A stretch of 50,420 nt of DNA, taken from the NCBI GenBank assembly GCA_026786345.1, contig JAJAYD010000075.1:1-50420 (forward strand), read 5' to 3'. The number at the start of each line of letters is the position of its first letter. The first letter of the stretch is position 1. Made by a program: the position numbers and the translations under genes. Of this stretch, positions 34,649 through 43,766 are shown in pieces. The notes beneath the pieces are model-generated. The model did no database searches, had not been told where the DNA came from, and saw only the letters and a list, made by a program, of their open reading frames with translations. The DNA is from Chitinophagaceae bacterium. GTDB taxonomy: Bacteria; Bacteroidota; Bacteroidia; Chitinophagales; Chitinophagaceae.

Positions 34649-35926
34649 ATGAAAAAAAACGTCGTATTCTTTTTTTCCCTCCTCATCATTCAACAAGTCT
34701 ACAGCCAGCAAAGCCTTCCTGTTTCCACCCCCGAAGCACAAGGCTTTTCTTCTGAAAGATTAAGGCGGATTGATAAAAATGTTCAGGAATGGATTAGTAA
34801 AAACTGGATGAATAGTGCTTTGGTACTGATTACCAGGAATGGTAAAGTGATCTATAATAAAGCTTATGGGTATGATGATACGGAGAAAAAGACAGCACTG
34901 AAAAACGACCAGCTATTTAGATTGGCATCGCAAACAAAAGCCATTACCAGTGTAGGTATTATGACTTTGTTTGAAGAAGCAAAATTGATGCTGGACGACT
35001 CAGTTGCCAAATTCATTCCCGAGTTTGCGAACATACAGGTAGTAGATAAGTTTAATGAAGCGGATTCAACCTACAGTACGGTTAAAGCTGAGAGGTCTGT
35101 TACTATACGCGATCTGCTAACCCACACATCGGGTATCGGGTATCCGCAAATAGGCTCTAAAACCGCTAACGCCATTTATGCAAAAAATAACATCACGGCT
35201 GGTATTGCAGAGGTAGATGGCAAAACCATAGGTGAGGCGATGCGCAAATTGGGTTCGCTGCCCTTAATGCACCAGCCCGGCAAAAATTGGACCTACGGAT
35301 TAAATTCTGACCTGTTGGGATATGTTATTGAAGTAGTATCGGGTCAAAAGCTGGATGCATTTTTAAAAGCCCACATCTTCGATCCGTTAGGCATGAAGGA
35401 TACCTGGTTTTATCTTCCGAAGGAAAAACAAAACCGGCTGACCACTTTAACTATGGAAGACGACAATGGAGTGCATCCCATGAACGAAAATTATAAGTTC
35501 AATGGCCGGGCCATGAAACCCAATTATCCTGCTGAGCCCGGCACTTACTTTTCGGGCGGTGCGGGGTTAACAGCAAGTATTACTGATTATGCCATCTTTT
35601 TACAAATGTTACTAAATGGTGGTACTTACAATGGCAAAACCATATTATCTCCAAATAGTGTTAGAATGATGACCAGCAATCAAATTGGAAATCTTGACTT
35701 TGGTAACGAAAAATTTGGATTGGGTTTCAGTATTACCACGGAACAGTCCGCAGCTAATCTACCGGTATCCGTGGGCAACTTTAGTTGGGGTGGAGCTTTT
35801 GGCACCACTTATTGGGTAGATCCTAAAGAAAAAATTGTAGCGCAACTCTATACCCAAATCTGGGGCAGGCGGCATAGTGTTGAAGATGCATTTAAGGTGT
35901 TGGTATACCAGGCAATGCTTCACTAA
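34649..35926 (+). CDS. Secreted serine hydrolase of the beta-lactamase family
   Basis: The 425-residue protein has a signal peptide (MKKNVVFFFSLLIIQQVYSQ) and the class C beta-lactamase fold. The Ser94-x-x-Lys97 motif is in RLASQTKAIT, the Tyr-x-Asn motif is in WTYGLNSDLLGY, and a THTSGIG segment and a GGAFGTTYWVDP segment take the place of the third motif. These proteins are esterases, peptidases or transpeptidase-like enzymes; the substrate is not clear. The ATG at 34649 was chosen because it begins the signal peptide; an ATG at 34562 would overlap a repeat copy. Confidence 0.9.
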   Translation: MKKNVVFFFSLLIIQQVYSQQSLPVSTPEAQGFSSERLRRIDKNVQEWISKNWMNSALVLITRNGKVIYNKAYGYDDTEKKTALKNDQLFRLASQTKAITSVGIMTLFEEAKLMLDDSVAKFIPEFANIQVVDKFNEADSTYSTVKAERSVTIRDLLTHTSGIGYPQIGSKTANAIYAKNNITAGIAEVDGKTIGEAMRKLGSLPLMHQPGKNWTYGLNSDLLGYVIEVVSGQKLDAFLKAHIFDPLGMKDTWFYLPKEKQNRLTTLTMEDDNGVHPMNENYKFNGRAMKPNYPAEPGTYFSGGAGLTASITDYAIFLQMLLNGGTYNGKTILSPNSVRMMTSNQIGNLDFGNEKFGLGFSITTEQSAANLPVSVGNFSWGGAFGTTYWVDPKEKIVAQLYTQIWGRRHSVEDAFKVLVYQAMLH

Positions 35927-35993
35927 TTTTCGAAATGTTTAACACAGACTTGCATAACTATTTATAATTTATAAGGTCTCTATAAAAAAAGCT

Positions 35994-36242
35994 ATGAACA
36001 AAATATTTTTATTGATCGCCCTGCTTGCCACAACTACGCTTACACAGGCACAATCAAAAGATAGTGTCCAACTTCAACCTAAAAAAGAAAAGGCTGAAAT
36101 AAAAGAAGCTGATCAGCACAGGATGCGTATGGAAAAAGAACAATTGCAGTCAAAACCTGAAATTGTGAACGATGAGAAAATGACCGGTAAAAAGGTTACC
36201 AAAAAATACCACTGCAAAGTAAATAGCAATAAGAAGTCGTAA
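35994..36242 (+). CDS. Small secreted Lys/Glu-rich protein (82 aa), unknown function
   Basis: The product has a signal peptide (MNKIFLLIALLATTTLTQAQ), and the mature part is mostly charged and helical (KKEKAEIKEADQHRMRMEKE), ending in a Lys-rich tail. No domain is recognised. It is probably periplasmic, possibly a nucleic-acid- or lipid-binding charged peptide, but this is a guess. It lies 67 bp after the serine hydrolase on the same strand and is followed by a strong terminator, so the two could share a transcript. Confidence 0.75.
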   Translation: MNKIFLLIALLATTTLTQAQSKDSVQLQPKKEKAEIKEADQHRMRMEKEQLQSKPEIVNDEKMTGKKVTKKYHCKVNSNKKS

Positions 36243-36263
36243 GGTCATGTCATCTTACATAAA

Positions 36264-36294
36264 AAAATGTCCCGGTTGCTGCCGGGACATTTTT
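36264..36294. terminator. Bidirectional terminator
   Basis: A 12-bp stem (AAAATGTCCCGG with CCGGGACATTTT) with a 6-nt loop is flanked by A and T runs, so it works on both strands. It ends the small secreted protein gene and would also end a minus-strand gene. Confidence 0.9.
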
Positions 36295-36316
36295 ATGCTC
36301 ACTTATTCAACTTCCA

Positions 36317-36406
36317 TTACTTCTTATTCTCTACAAACATCCCTGCTATCCGTTTTCCATCCAACTTGCTATTTACCAACATGGGGTGTCCGTGCAGAGC
36401 TAATCG
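36317..36406 (-). pseudogene. Remnant of the C-terminus of a second S41-type protease
   Basis: On the minus strand, an open frame ends SKLDGKRIAGMFVENKK followed by a stop. The S41 protease at 37500-38954 ends SKLDSKRFSGMFIEK directly before its stop. The two match at about 10 of 13 aligned positions and in their place relative to the stop. Nothing upstream matches the rest of the protein. I infer the 3' end of a lost paralog. The opposite strand also holds a spurious open frame, which I ignore. Confidence 0.6.
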
Positions 36407-36488
36407 CTACCGGTAAGCCAACCTTACCTAATTTTAAACAATGGCTATCAAAATAATGTTACCCTAATCAGTTCCGTCAAAAACATTT

Positions 36489-37445
36489 ATGAAAACAGGT
36501 ACAGCTTTGCCCATGAAAAATTATATACAGATTTATTTTTTGAGCGAAAAATCGAAAGACATCATTCAGCAAATTACACTTGGCTTTGCTTTAATGGGTT
36601 TCCTTGTTCATCTTGGGCTGATTGAACTGGTACATTTTGGCATTATAAATTCAACCTATACTGAAGGATTGCTAAACAATCCGATTGGCGCTATTTACAC
36701 GCCATTCTCGTTCATTCTGTTTTACGAAGTGTACCTGCTGATCTATTACCTGCCCAAATCGTTCAGCAAATACATAGGAAAACAATATGAGATCATTACG
36801 CTCATCATCATTCGCCGGGTATTTAAAGACCTATCGAAACTGGAGCTTACTACTGATTTTTTTAAACGAAAAAATGATGTCAATTTTTTATACGACCTGC
36901 TGGCAGTTCTGATACTTTTTGCCCTTATCATAACCTTTTACAGTCTTGCAAAACCAACCGTTCAGGCTGCCCCAAATACCGAAGGTCCCGACCCAAAACT
37001 CACCCGGTTCATCAAGATAAAGCTGCTGATATCAAGCCTGCTAATATTGGTTTTTCTTTTTATGTCCATCCAAAGCTTTACCACGTGGGTAAGCATCACA
37101 TTTAGCCGGGGTACAGAAATAACCGTGGCCAATGACGACCTGAATAAAATTTTCTTCGACAACTTTTTTACCATATTAATTTTGATAGACGTGTTATTAT
37201 TGCTGCTAACGTTTACGTTGTTCGATAAGTTCAGCGTTGTAATGCGCAATTCGGGTTTTGCTATTTCAACCATTCTCATCAAGATATCGTTTGGTACAAC
37301 AGGCATAGTCAATAACCTGCTTATCGTTACCGCCCTGGTATTTGGTGTATCCATCTTTTACCTGCACAACCGCTTTTTGGCCATGGACGTGCCCATTAAA
37401 AATAACGAACCTTCAGAACCGAAACTTATTTATGGCATTAAATAA
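36489..37445 (+). CDS. Multipass membrane protein, unknown function
   Basis: The 318-residue protein has about seven predicted transmembrane helices in three groups (about residues 30-60, 65-95 and 140-300), with a polar loop near residues 160-180 (AAPNTEGPDPKLTRF). The charged segment RRVFKDLSKLELTTDFFKRK lies between helices on the cytoplasmic side. I recognise no family. Either ATG at 36489 or 36513 may be used; the second begins MKNYIQIYF. It is convergent with the S41 protease gene across a hairpin. Confidence 0.65.
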   Translation: MKTGTALPMKNYIQIYFLSEKSKDIIQQITLGFALMGFLVHLGLIELVHFGIINSTYTEGLLNNPIGAIYTPFSFILFYEVYLLIYYLPKSFSKYIGKQYEIITLIIIRRVFKDLSKLELTTDFFKRKNDVNFLYDLLAVLILFALIITFYSLAKPTVQAAPNTEGPDPKLTRFIKIKLLISSLLILVFLFMSIQSFTTWVSITFSRGTEITVANDDLNKIFFDNFFTILILIDVLLLLLTFTLFDKFSVVMRNSGFAISTILIKISFGTTGIVNNLLIVTALVFGVSIFYLHNRFLAMDVPIKNNEPSEPKLIYGIK

Positions 37446-37480
37446 TTACACCCCCGGTGTATATCCAAAGGGGTGTAATT
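37444..37480. terminator. Hairpin between convergent genes
   Basis: A perfect 11-bp stem (AATTACACCCC at 37444-37454 with GGGGTGTAATT at 37470-37480) lies between convergent stops. There is no strong T run, so its role as a terminator is likely but not certain. Confidence 0.65.
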
Positions 37481-37499
37481 AGTGCATGAAGTAGCTGCC

Positions 37500-38954
37500 T
37501 CATTTTTCGATGAACATACCTGAGAACCTTTTCGAATCCAGTTTGCTGTATAATGGTTCCAATTGTTTTTGAGTACGTAAGGAACGGTCTTCAAATTGAG
37601 CTTGCGCAGCAGATGCCCTAAACGATCCTGTCTGGATATACTTTAGCGCACTTGCGAGTGAAGGCTCTGCGGAATTGCCCCAATCGTATATGACTCCGTC
37701 AACAGATTTTTTATCGGGACCAAATCCACGATAATAATCAGCATTACCTGCGCTGTTTACGGTCTTAAACGAGATTGGATAAATAGAAACATTGAAGATA
37801 TCAATGGGAAAAAATCCGACCGGCTTTCCATAGGTTGAGTCGCCAATGAGTTTTACATCCATATAAGGTTTCAAATTATTGATGAGCAATTCGCTGGCAG
37901 AAGCGGATGATTTGCTTACGATAAAGAACACACGGCTTAAGCCCAGGCCACCGGTATTGCTAAACTTTTGGGTATTGTTTGCGTCAGAAAAAGAAACATT
38001 CGAAAAACCTTCCTTCTTTTTAAGAAGTGGAAAGTTCCCATTCTGTAAATTTTGATTGAAGATGTACTTGTACATGACCTGGTTGTTAGCAGATGCAGGT
38101 GCAACCAGGTTTGCCAGTGCATCCTGTGTTTGCGTAGATCCTCCCGGATTGTACCGCAAGTCTACTACAAGATCATTTACACCCGAAGACTTAAAAGTAT
38201 TAAAGGCATTGGTTAATTCAACTCGTGAAGGCTCGCCAAAAAACTGGTTAAAAACCAGGTAGCCAACTTTTTTGGTACCCACAGGTATAACACTCTGGTG
38301 TAATACCGAATTAGAAACAAAACTTGTTTTGCTCAAATTACCCGTTACAACAGAGCCATCAGGTTTTACAAATTCGAAAGAGGCGCTGTTGGTGGTACCA
38401 AAAAACACATCATTCAAAATTTTTACACTTGCCTGGTCGTAATTTATAGGGGTACCATCAATTTTATTAATGTACCATCCTCTTTTTACACCTGTGTTTC
38501 CGGCGGTTGACTTGTCGTACACATAGCTAACATACCAATGCACAGAATCCACCGGGTCTACTCTATCGGCGGCGGCAGCTTTTATAAAAAAGCCGAGGCT
38601 CGTATTTTCTCCGGTTTGCAATGCCGCAGATTTTTCGTTACTGGTTACAAAACTAAACCGGTCAAGCGGTTGCAAATTTTTAATGCCATTCATTACAGCC
38701 GATCCTGCTTCTAATAATGTTGAACCGCTATATTGCCTTGGATTAAACTGGTCGTACGCCGGAATAAGTTCCTGCCACAGGTATACCTCTTTCGAATACA
38801 AATAGACAGAGTCTTTTAAAAGATCAACCTGCGATGCAGTGGTTGGAGTTGTGGGCGTAGTCGGTGTTGTAACTACCGTTTGATCAAGCTCTTTTTTACA
38901 GGCCGATAAAAATAACAGCGCCAGGCAGCTAAAAGATAAGAGTGTTTTTTTCAT
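37500..38954 (-). CDS. S41-family (C-terminal-processing) protease lipoprotein
   Basis: The 484-residue product begins with a lipoprotein signal (MKKTLLSFSCLALLFLSAC, Cys19), then a Thr/Pro repeat linker (TTPTTPTTPTT). A PDZ-like region follows around residues 120-205 and the tail-specific protease domain around 230-420. The probable nucleophile lies in KSSASASELLINNLKPY, and the DLRYNPGGSTQ segment is a conserved strand of the family. It acts on periplasmic or exported proteins. The C-terminal end is duplicated as a fragment at 36317-36406. It is alone on its strand. Confidence 0.9.
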   Translation of the reverse strand: MKKTLLSFSCLALLFLSACKKELDQTVVTTPTTPTTPTTASQVDLLKDSVYLYSKEVYLWQELIPAYDQFNPRQYSGSTLLEAGSAVMNGIKNLQPLDRFSFVTSNEKSAALQTGENTSLGFFIKAAAADRVDPVDSVHWYVSYVYDKSTAGNTGVKRGWYINKIDGTPINYDQASVKILNDVFFGTTNSASFEFVKPDGSVVTGNLSKTSFVSNSVLHQSVIPVGTKKVGYLVFNQFFGEPSRVELTNAFNTFKSSGVNDLVVDLRYNPGGSTQTQDALANLVAPASANNQVMYKYIFNQNLQNGNFPLLKKKEGFSNVSFSDANNTQKFSNTGGLGLSRVFFIVSKSSASASELLINNLKPYMDVKLIGDSTYGKPVGFFPIDIFNVSIYPISFKTVNSAGNADYYRGFGPDKKSVDGVIYDWGNSAEPSLASALKYIQTGSFRASAAQAQFEDRSLRTQKQLEPLYSKLDSKRFSGMFIEK

Positions 38955-39135
38955 GTGTATTTATGTAGCTGCAATTAACGATTATATTACAGTGTTTAGA
39001 TTTAATTATCTGTCAATATCGTAGTACAGAATCAATTTTAGTTTTGTTTTAAGAAATTAGTGAAATAGTTAAAAGAATGTGATTGCTTGGAACCAAACAG
39101 TAGAAAACCTGGTCACCCATATACCTCTATCATTG

Positions 39136-39143
39136 TATTTTTG
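39136..39143 (+). promoter_or_regulatory. Possible Bacteroidota -7 element upstream of deoC
   Basis: TATTTTTG matches TAnnTTTG and lies 15 bp before the deoC start chosen here. A matching -33 TTTG was not found at the expected distance. Confidence 0.35.
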
Positions 39144-39158
39144 AGAATAATCATTTTT

Positions 39159-39833
39159 ATGGAGCTACATGCCTTTATAGATCATACCATTTTAAAGCCG
39201 ACCACTTTAGTAAGCGATGTCGAAAATGTTTGTAGTGAAGCAATTACTTACCGGTTTGCAGCGGTATGCATTCCTCCCACTTTTGTAAAATTGGCAAAAC
39301 AACTGTTGAAAGAAACCCCTGTTAAAGTTGCCACTGTAATTGGGTTTCCGTTCGGTTACAGCGCTGTTGAAGCAAAGCTGGCAGAAATATTGCTTGCCAT
39401 GGTAGATGGTGCCGATGAGCTGGATGTAGTGATTAATTTTATGGCAATTAAAAACAACGATTGGCAATACGTGGCAAACGAGATCAATCATTTACTACCG
39501 GTAATAAAATTGCACGGCAAGGTCATTAAAGTTATTATTGAAAGCGGTGTTTTAACTGACGAGGAAATTATTAAATGTTGCACTTTGTATGGGATTGCAG
39601 AGGTTGATTATGTAAAAACTTCAACCGGATATGCAGAGAAAGGCGCAACTGTTGAAGCCGTTTCATTGATGCGAAAACATTTGCCGGCGCATATAAAAAT
39701 TAAGGCTTCAGGTGGAATAAAAGATCATCGTTTTGCCGAACAATTAATTAATGCAGGTGCGTCGAGGCTGGGTTGTAGTGCCGGGGTCTCTATTGTAAAA
39801 CAAAGAATGGATGAAACAGGCAACGAGTATTGA
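39159..39833 (+). CDS. deoC: Deoxyribose-phosphate aldolase
   Basis: The 224-residue TIM-barrel protein has the DeoC signatures: FIDHTILKPTT at the start, VCIPPTFVKLAK, GADELDVVINF, KVIIESGVLTDEEI and the Schiff-base Lys in YVKTSTGYAEKG, followed by IKASGGIKD. It splits 2-deoxyribose-5-phosphate into glyceraldehyde-3-phosphate and acetaldehyde in nucleoside catabolism. The ATG at 39159 gives the normal length; an ATG at 39087 would add 24 unlikely residues. No other deo genes are adjacent. Confidence 0.95.
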   Translation: MELHAFIDHTILKPTTLVSDVENVCSEAITYRFAAVCIPPTFVKLAKQLLKETPVKVATVIGFPFGYSAVEAKLAEILLAMVDGADELDVVINFMAIKNNDWQYVANEINHLLPVIKLHGKVIKVIIESGVLTDEEIIKCCTLYGIAEVDYVKTSTGYAEKGATVEAVSLMRKHLPAHIKIKASGGIKDHRFAEQLINAGASRLGCSAGVSIVKQRMDETGNEY

Positions 39834-40063
39834 GCCGGCTGAAGCAAAACAGTCCATTCATACAAATGCTTTCCTTATGCTATTTGTAAAATTTATTAGC
39901 TGTTGATTATTTTGATGCATAAAGAACAAAAAGTACAAGTGAGTTCCGATGGATCGGAATTGTGATAACACAACGATGTTTAATTGAAATAAAAAAAGCC
40001 GGTAACCCCCATTTTTTTAAACTAACCACTATTGATTTATTATTGACTGAATAAAAAATATAA

Positions 40064-40516
40064 ATGAAAATTATTATTGCCCTCTTGTTTGCTATGATCT
40101 CCTTTACAGGTTTTTCTCAACAAATGATGATAACCGATTCTATTGGTTCCGTTACGGTGCGAAAAGATATAAGGCTGGATATATTGGCAGCCAAACAGGC
40201 GGAGATAAACCATAAAGCAGTAATGATGAATATTACCCATGCAAGCGGTTATCGCATACAGGTGATCAATACGCAAAGCAGGGATGATGCCAATAATGTA
40301 AAGACAGAAATGTTACGCCGTTTTCCCGAGCAAAAAACTTACCTGTTGTACAAAGCGCCCAATTTTAAAGTAAGAGTAGGCAACTTTTTAACCCAGCGGG
40401 AGGCCGAACCTGTGCGTAAAATGATTGCAGCATTGTACCCCGCCCGAAGCATTTTTTTAGTGTCAGACAGGGTTGAATACAGGCCTATTGATGAAGAATC
40501 GTATGATATTGAATAA
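40064..40516 (+). CDS. Secreted SPOR-like domain protein
   Basis: The 150-residue protein has a signal peptide (MKIIIALLFAMISFTGFSQQ) and a SPOR-like fold: YRIQVINTQSRDDANNVKTEML, then YLLYKAPNFKVRVGNFLTQREAEPVRK, which are the strand-helix-strand pairs that bind denuded peptidoglycan. A Glu/Asp-rich tail follows. It probably acts in cell division or envelope maintenance. It lies 33 bp before the M20 hydrolase gene on the same strand, so the two may be co-transcribed. Confidence 0.8.
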   Translation: MKIIIALLFAMISFTGFSQQMMITDSIGSVTVRKDIRLDILAAKQAEINHKAVMMNITHASGYRIQVINTQSRDDANNVKTEMLRRFPEQKTYLLYKAPNFKVRVGNFLTQREAEPVRKMIAALYPARSIFLVSDRVEYRPIDEESYDIE

Positions 40517-40549
40517 AGCACCTTTCTTTGCAGGGAAGACTTTAAAACT

Positions 40550-41731
40550 ATGTTTATTGAAAAAATTAAAGCCCTGGCACATCAATACCACCAGGAGTTT
40601 ATTGGTATCCGAAGGAACCTGCATGCACACCCCGAATTAAGCTACAAAGAATTTGAAACTTCAAAATTTATTCAGGGCAAACTTGCTGACTGGAACATTC
40701 CTTACACAGTAAAAGCAACAACCGGTGTGGTGGGTTTGATTGAAGGTAAAAATGCTTCAAGCCGAATAATAGCATTACGTGCCGATATGGATGCGCTGCC
40801 CATACAAGAAGAAAATAACATTGATTACCGTTCTGTTACCCAGGGCATCATGCATGCCTGTGGCCACGATGTACATACCACTTGTTTATTAGGTGCTGCA
40901 AAAATTTTACAGCAAACAAAAGATGATTGGGAAGGCACGGTGAAATTAATTTTTCAACCGGGAGAAGAAAGAAACCCCGGTGGCGCCAGTTACATGATAA
41001 GGGATGGAGCCCTGGATAATCCCCGGCCGCAGGGCATTTTTGGTTTGCATGTGCACCCCGGTTTAGACTTTGGCAAACTCAGCTTTAGAAAAGGCCGTGT
41101 AATGGCAAGTGCCGACGAAGTTTTTATAACTATCAAAAGTAAAGGTGGCCATGCGGCAGCGCCCCACTTAACCGCCGACACTATCTTAATCGCCTCCACT
41201 TTAATTGTAAGCCTGCAGCAGATCATCAGCCGAAACAACAATCCTACTTCCCCTTCGGTATTATCAATATGCGCCATTAATGGTGGCTTTACCACCAACG
41301 TTATACCCAGCGAGGTAAAGCTGATGGGCACCTTTAGGGCTATGGATGAAGCCTGGCGTTATAAAGCTCACGAGCTTATAAAAAAGCAAACGGTACAACT
41401 GGTGGCAGCCATGGGTGCCGAAGCAGATGTATTGATTGATGTTGGTTATCCCTTTGTAGATAACGATCCTGCACTAACGGATAATGCCTGGCAATTGGCC
41501 GAAGCGTACCATGGAAAAGAACAGGTTGAAGAAACAGAGTTGAGAATGGGTGCGGAGGATTTTGGTTATTACACACATGTGGTTCCAGGTTGCTTTTACC
41601 GGCTGGGTGTACGTAATGTGGAGCAGGGCATTGTACATAATGTTCACACGCCGTTGTTTAATATTGATGAAAGAGCTATCGAAATAGGAATGGGCACCAT
41701 GGCCTGGTTAGGAGCAATGGCAAAAGTTTAG
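40550..41731 (+). CDS. M20-family amidohydrolase (N-acyl amino acid hydrolase type)
   Basis: The 393-residue metalloenzyme has the M20 motifs: RRNLHAHPELSYKEFET, IMHACGHDVHTTCLLGAA (first metal ligands), FQPGEERNPGGASYMI (metal-binding Glu pair), GLHVHPGLDFG and the C-terminal NVHTPLFNIDERAIE. It hydrolyses N-acyl or peptide bonds; the amidohydrolase branch (hippurate or N-acetyl-diaminopimelate type) fits best, but the exact substrate is unclear. The last codons overlap the end of the convergent flippase-like gene by 4 bp. Confidence 0.93.
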   Translation: MFIEKIKALAHQYHQEFIGIRRNLHAHPELSYKEFETSKFIQGKLADWNIPYTVKATTGVVGLIEGKNASSRIIALRADMDALPIQEENNIDYRSVTQGIMHACGHDVHTTCLLGAAKILQQTKDDWEGTVKLIFQPGEERNPGGASYMIRDGALDNPRPQGIFGLHVHPGLDFGKLSFRKGRVMASADEVFITIKSKGGHAAAPHLTADTILIASTLIVSLQQIISRNNNPTSPSVLSICAINGGFTTNVIPSEVKLMGTFRAMDEAWRYKAHELIKKQTVQLVAAMGAEADVLIDVGYPFVDNDPALTDNAWQLAEAYHGKEQVEETELRMGAEDFGYYTHVVPGCFYRLGVRNVEQGIVHNVHTPLFNIDERAIEIGMGTMAWLGAMAKV

Positions 41732-42648
41732 ATGATGGCCGGACCTGCTGCCCTTATTGTTTCAGCGGTCAATGGATCTTTATAAATCCACCGGATGCCG
41801 ACAAACGAAATAATGACGGTAATTAGGTAGAACAAAACGCTGATGAAAATGGATTCGTTTGTATTCAATCCAAACTGTTGGCTCCCCCATAAAAACACCA
41901 CCTCCCTGGCGCCTAACCCACCAATGGTAAAGGGCAAAATAGCTACAATAGATGATAAAAGAAAAAGCAGCACAAATTCATTATGATGCTGGGTAATCTG
42001 TATAGATGCCATCAAACAATACATACAAAGCACCTGTAAAAATTGTACAATCACCCCCAACAAAAGCGTACTCCAGCAGCTTGAAATAAAGGAGTAAAAA
42101 ATCTTCTTTACAAAAAAATAATAGATAACCAAACCTGGTAACACAGCCAGCAGCAACCACAAAGAATATTGGCTGCCTTTAAAAATTAAAAAATAATAAA
42201 CAGCTACCAAAATAGCCAGGCCAGCAACTCCACTTATTCGATCAAGAAGTACGGCAGCACTTAATTTTTTAACCGTCTGCAGGTTTCTTCGGTTTAGTAA
42301 GATCACTTTGTATGCATCGCCACCTATACCGCCGGGTAAAAACAAATTGTAAAACATGCCCAGCCAATACAACCTTACATTATTAGGTTGGGGTAGCACA
42401 ACCCCGATGTTTTTAAAATAGATGTTGAGCCGAAAAGCAGCAACCAGTTTTGAAAAAGTGAATAAAACTGCAGCCAATAAAAGCCAAACCTTATTGCTGC
42501 TGCCTAACAATCGCATGGTAAGCAACCAATTAATTTTATGGCTCACATACCAAAGACAAAGCGTTGTAATAGCCAGTTTAAACACAACCGATATCCATGG
42601 ATGGCTAGCTAAATATTCTTTAACGCCGGTGAGGATAGTACGCTTCAA
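41728..42648 (-). CDS. Lysylphosphatidylglycerol synthase-type flippase-like membrane protein
   Basis: The 306-residue protein has about eight predicted helices and the conserved pattern of the YbhN/LPG-synthase transmembrane family, including LFLPGGIGGDAYKVILL and IGGLGAREVVFLWG, each with a Gly-rich turn. These proteins are thought to move lipids or lipid-linked sugars. It lies 38 bp after a family 2 glycosyltransferase gene on the same strand, so the two probably work on one lipid-linked glycan. It is convergent with the M20 gene. Confidence 0.85.
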   Translation of the reverse strand: MKRTILTGVKEYLASHPWISVVFKLAITTLCLWYVSHKINWLLTMRLLGSSNKVWLLLAAVLFTFSKLVAAFRLNIYFKNIGVVLPQPNNVRLYWLGMFYNLFLPGGIGGDAYKVILLNRRNLQTVKKLSAAVLLDRISGVAGLAILVAVYYFLIFKGSQYSLWLLLAVLPGLVIYYFFVKKIFYSFISSCWSTLLLGVIVQFLQVLCMYCLMASIQITQHHNEFVLLFLLSSIVAILPFTIGGLGAREVVFLWGSQQFGLNTNESIFISVLFYLITVIISFVGIRWIYKDPLTAETIRAAGPAII

Positions 42649-42686
42649 TGAATGGTAGTTGTATAGCTTAAGGATCCCCGAAAGTT

Positions 42687-43703
42687 TTAATTCTTGATGG
42701 GTAACATTACACCGGTACGTGCTGACAAATCGTTGGCCATCGTTGGCGGCAAGGCATCTGACAGTATCGCTTTGCCTCCAATAACCTTTCGCACCTGGTA
42801 GGTCTTTTTATTGCTTGCCTCAAAGTAGGTGCGAACATTTATTTCGGCCAAAATACCAATGGTAATCAACTGAATTCCTCCCAGTAAAAATATCAATCCC
42901 AATATTAATAAAGGCTTACCCCAAATGTCGTGACCCAGTATTTTTAAAATTAGCAGGTACATGTTGATAAGCATGCCCAGAAATAAACTAATGAAGCCCA
43001 TGGTACCAAAAAGATGCATGGGTTTTTGAATATACCTCCTGAAAAATACCATGGTCACCAGGTCGCTCATTACCCTTAAGGTGCGGCCAAGCCCATACTT
43101 GGACTGACCAAAGCGGCGTGCATGGTGCTTTACATCTACCTGGGTTATTCGGGCACCCTGCATGGCAGCCAATACAGGAATAAACCGGTGTAATTCGCCG
43201 TACAAACCAAGGTCTTCTGCAATTTCTCTTTTAAAAATTTTAAGCGTACAGCCATAGTCTTTTATAAAAACTTTGGTCCAGCGGCGAATGAGGTAATTGG
43301 CAATTTTGCTGGGTATCTTCCTTAAGATAAAGCCGTCCTTACGGTTCTTTCTGTTACCTGCCACCACATCCCAGTCTTCATCTTTTAGCAATTGAAGCAT
43401 ACCGGGAATGTCGGTGGGATCATTTTGCAAATCGCCATCCAGCAATGCAATATATCTTCCTGATGCATGATCGATGCCAGCGGTCATTGCGGTGCTTTGT
43501 CCATAGTTTTTGCGCAACTCAACCAACATAATATGGTCGTTGGCACGTTGCTTTATTTTTTGCCGGGTGGCATCGGTTGATCCGTCATCTACAAAAATCA
43601 GTTCGAATTCAATGCCTGTTAATGCGGCTTCCACCGCATCAACCATCGGGTCAATGTTATCCTCCTCATTCATTACCGTAATAACCACCGATAATTCAGT
43701 CAT
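42687..43703 (-). CDS. Family 2 glycosyltransferase (DPM1/GtrB-like)
   Basis: The 338-residue protein has a GT-A fold: VVITVMNEEDNI, FVDDGSTDATRQ (nucleotide binding), IALLDGDLQNDP with the metal-binding DxD region, and HHARRFGQSKYGLGRTLRV, followed by two C-terminal transmembrane helices. This is the layout of polyprenyl-phosphate sugar transferases, which attach glucose or mannose to undecaprenyl phosphate. It precedes the flippase-like gene by 38 bp, suggesting synthesis and then translocation of a lipid-linked sugar. Confidence 0.92.
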   Translation of the reverse strand: MTELSVVITVMNEEDNIDPMVDAVEAALTGIEFELIFVDDGSTDATRQKIKQRANDHIMLVELRKNYGQSTAMTAGIDHASGRYIALLDGDLQNDPTDIPGMLQLLKDEDWDVVAGNRKNRKDGFILRKIPSKIANYLIRRWTKVFIKDYGCTLKIFKREIAEDLGLYGELHRFIPVLAAMQGARITQVDVKHHARRFGQSKYGLGRTLRVMSDLVTMVFFRRYIQKPMHLFGTMGFISLFLGMLINMYLLILKILGHDIWGKPLLILGLIFLLGGIQLITIGILAEINVRTYFEASNKKTYQVRKVIGGKAILSDALPPTMANDLSARTGVMLPIKN

Positions 43704-43766
43704 ACTAAAATTTAATGGACAAAGTTAACAGGTATAAATTAAGTAACCGGGAGTGTTGGCCGCATT

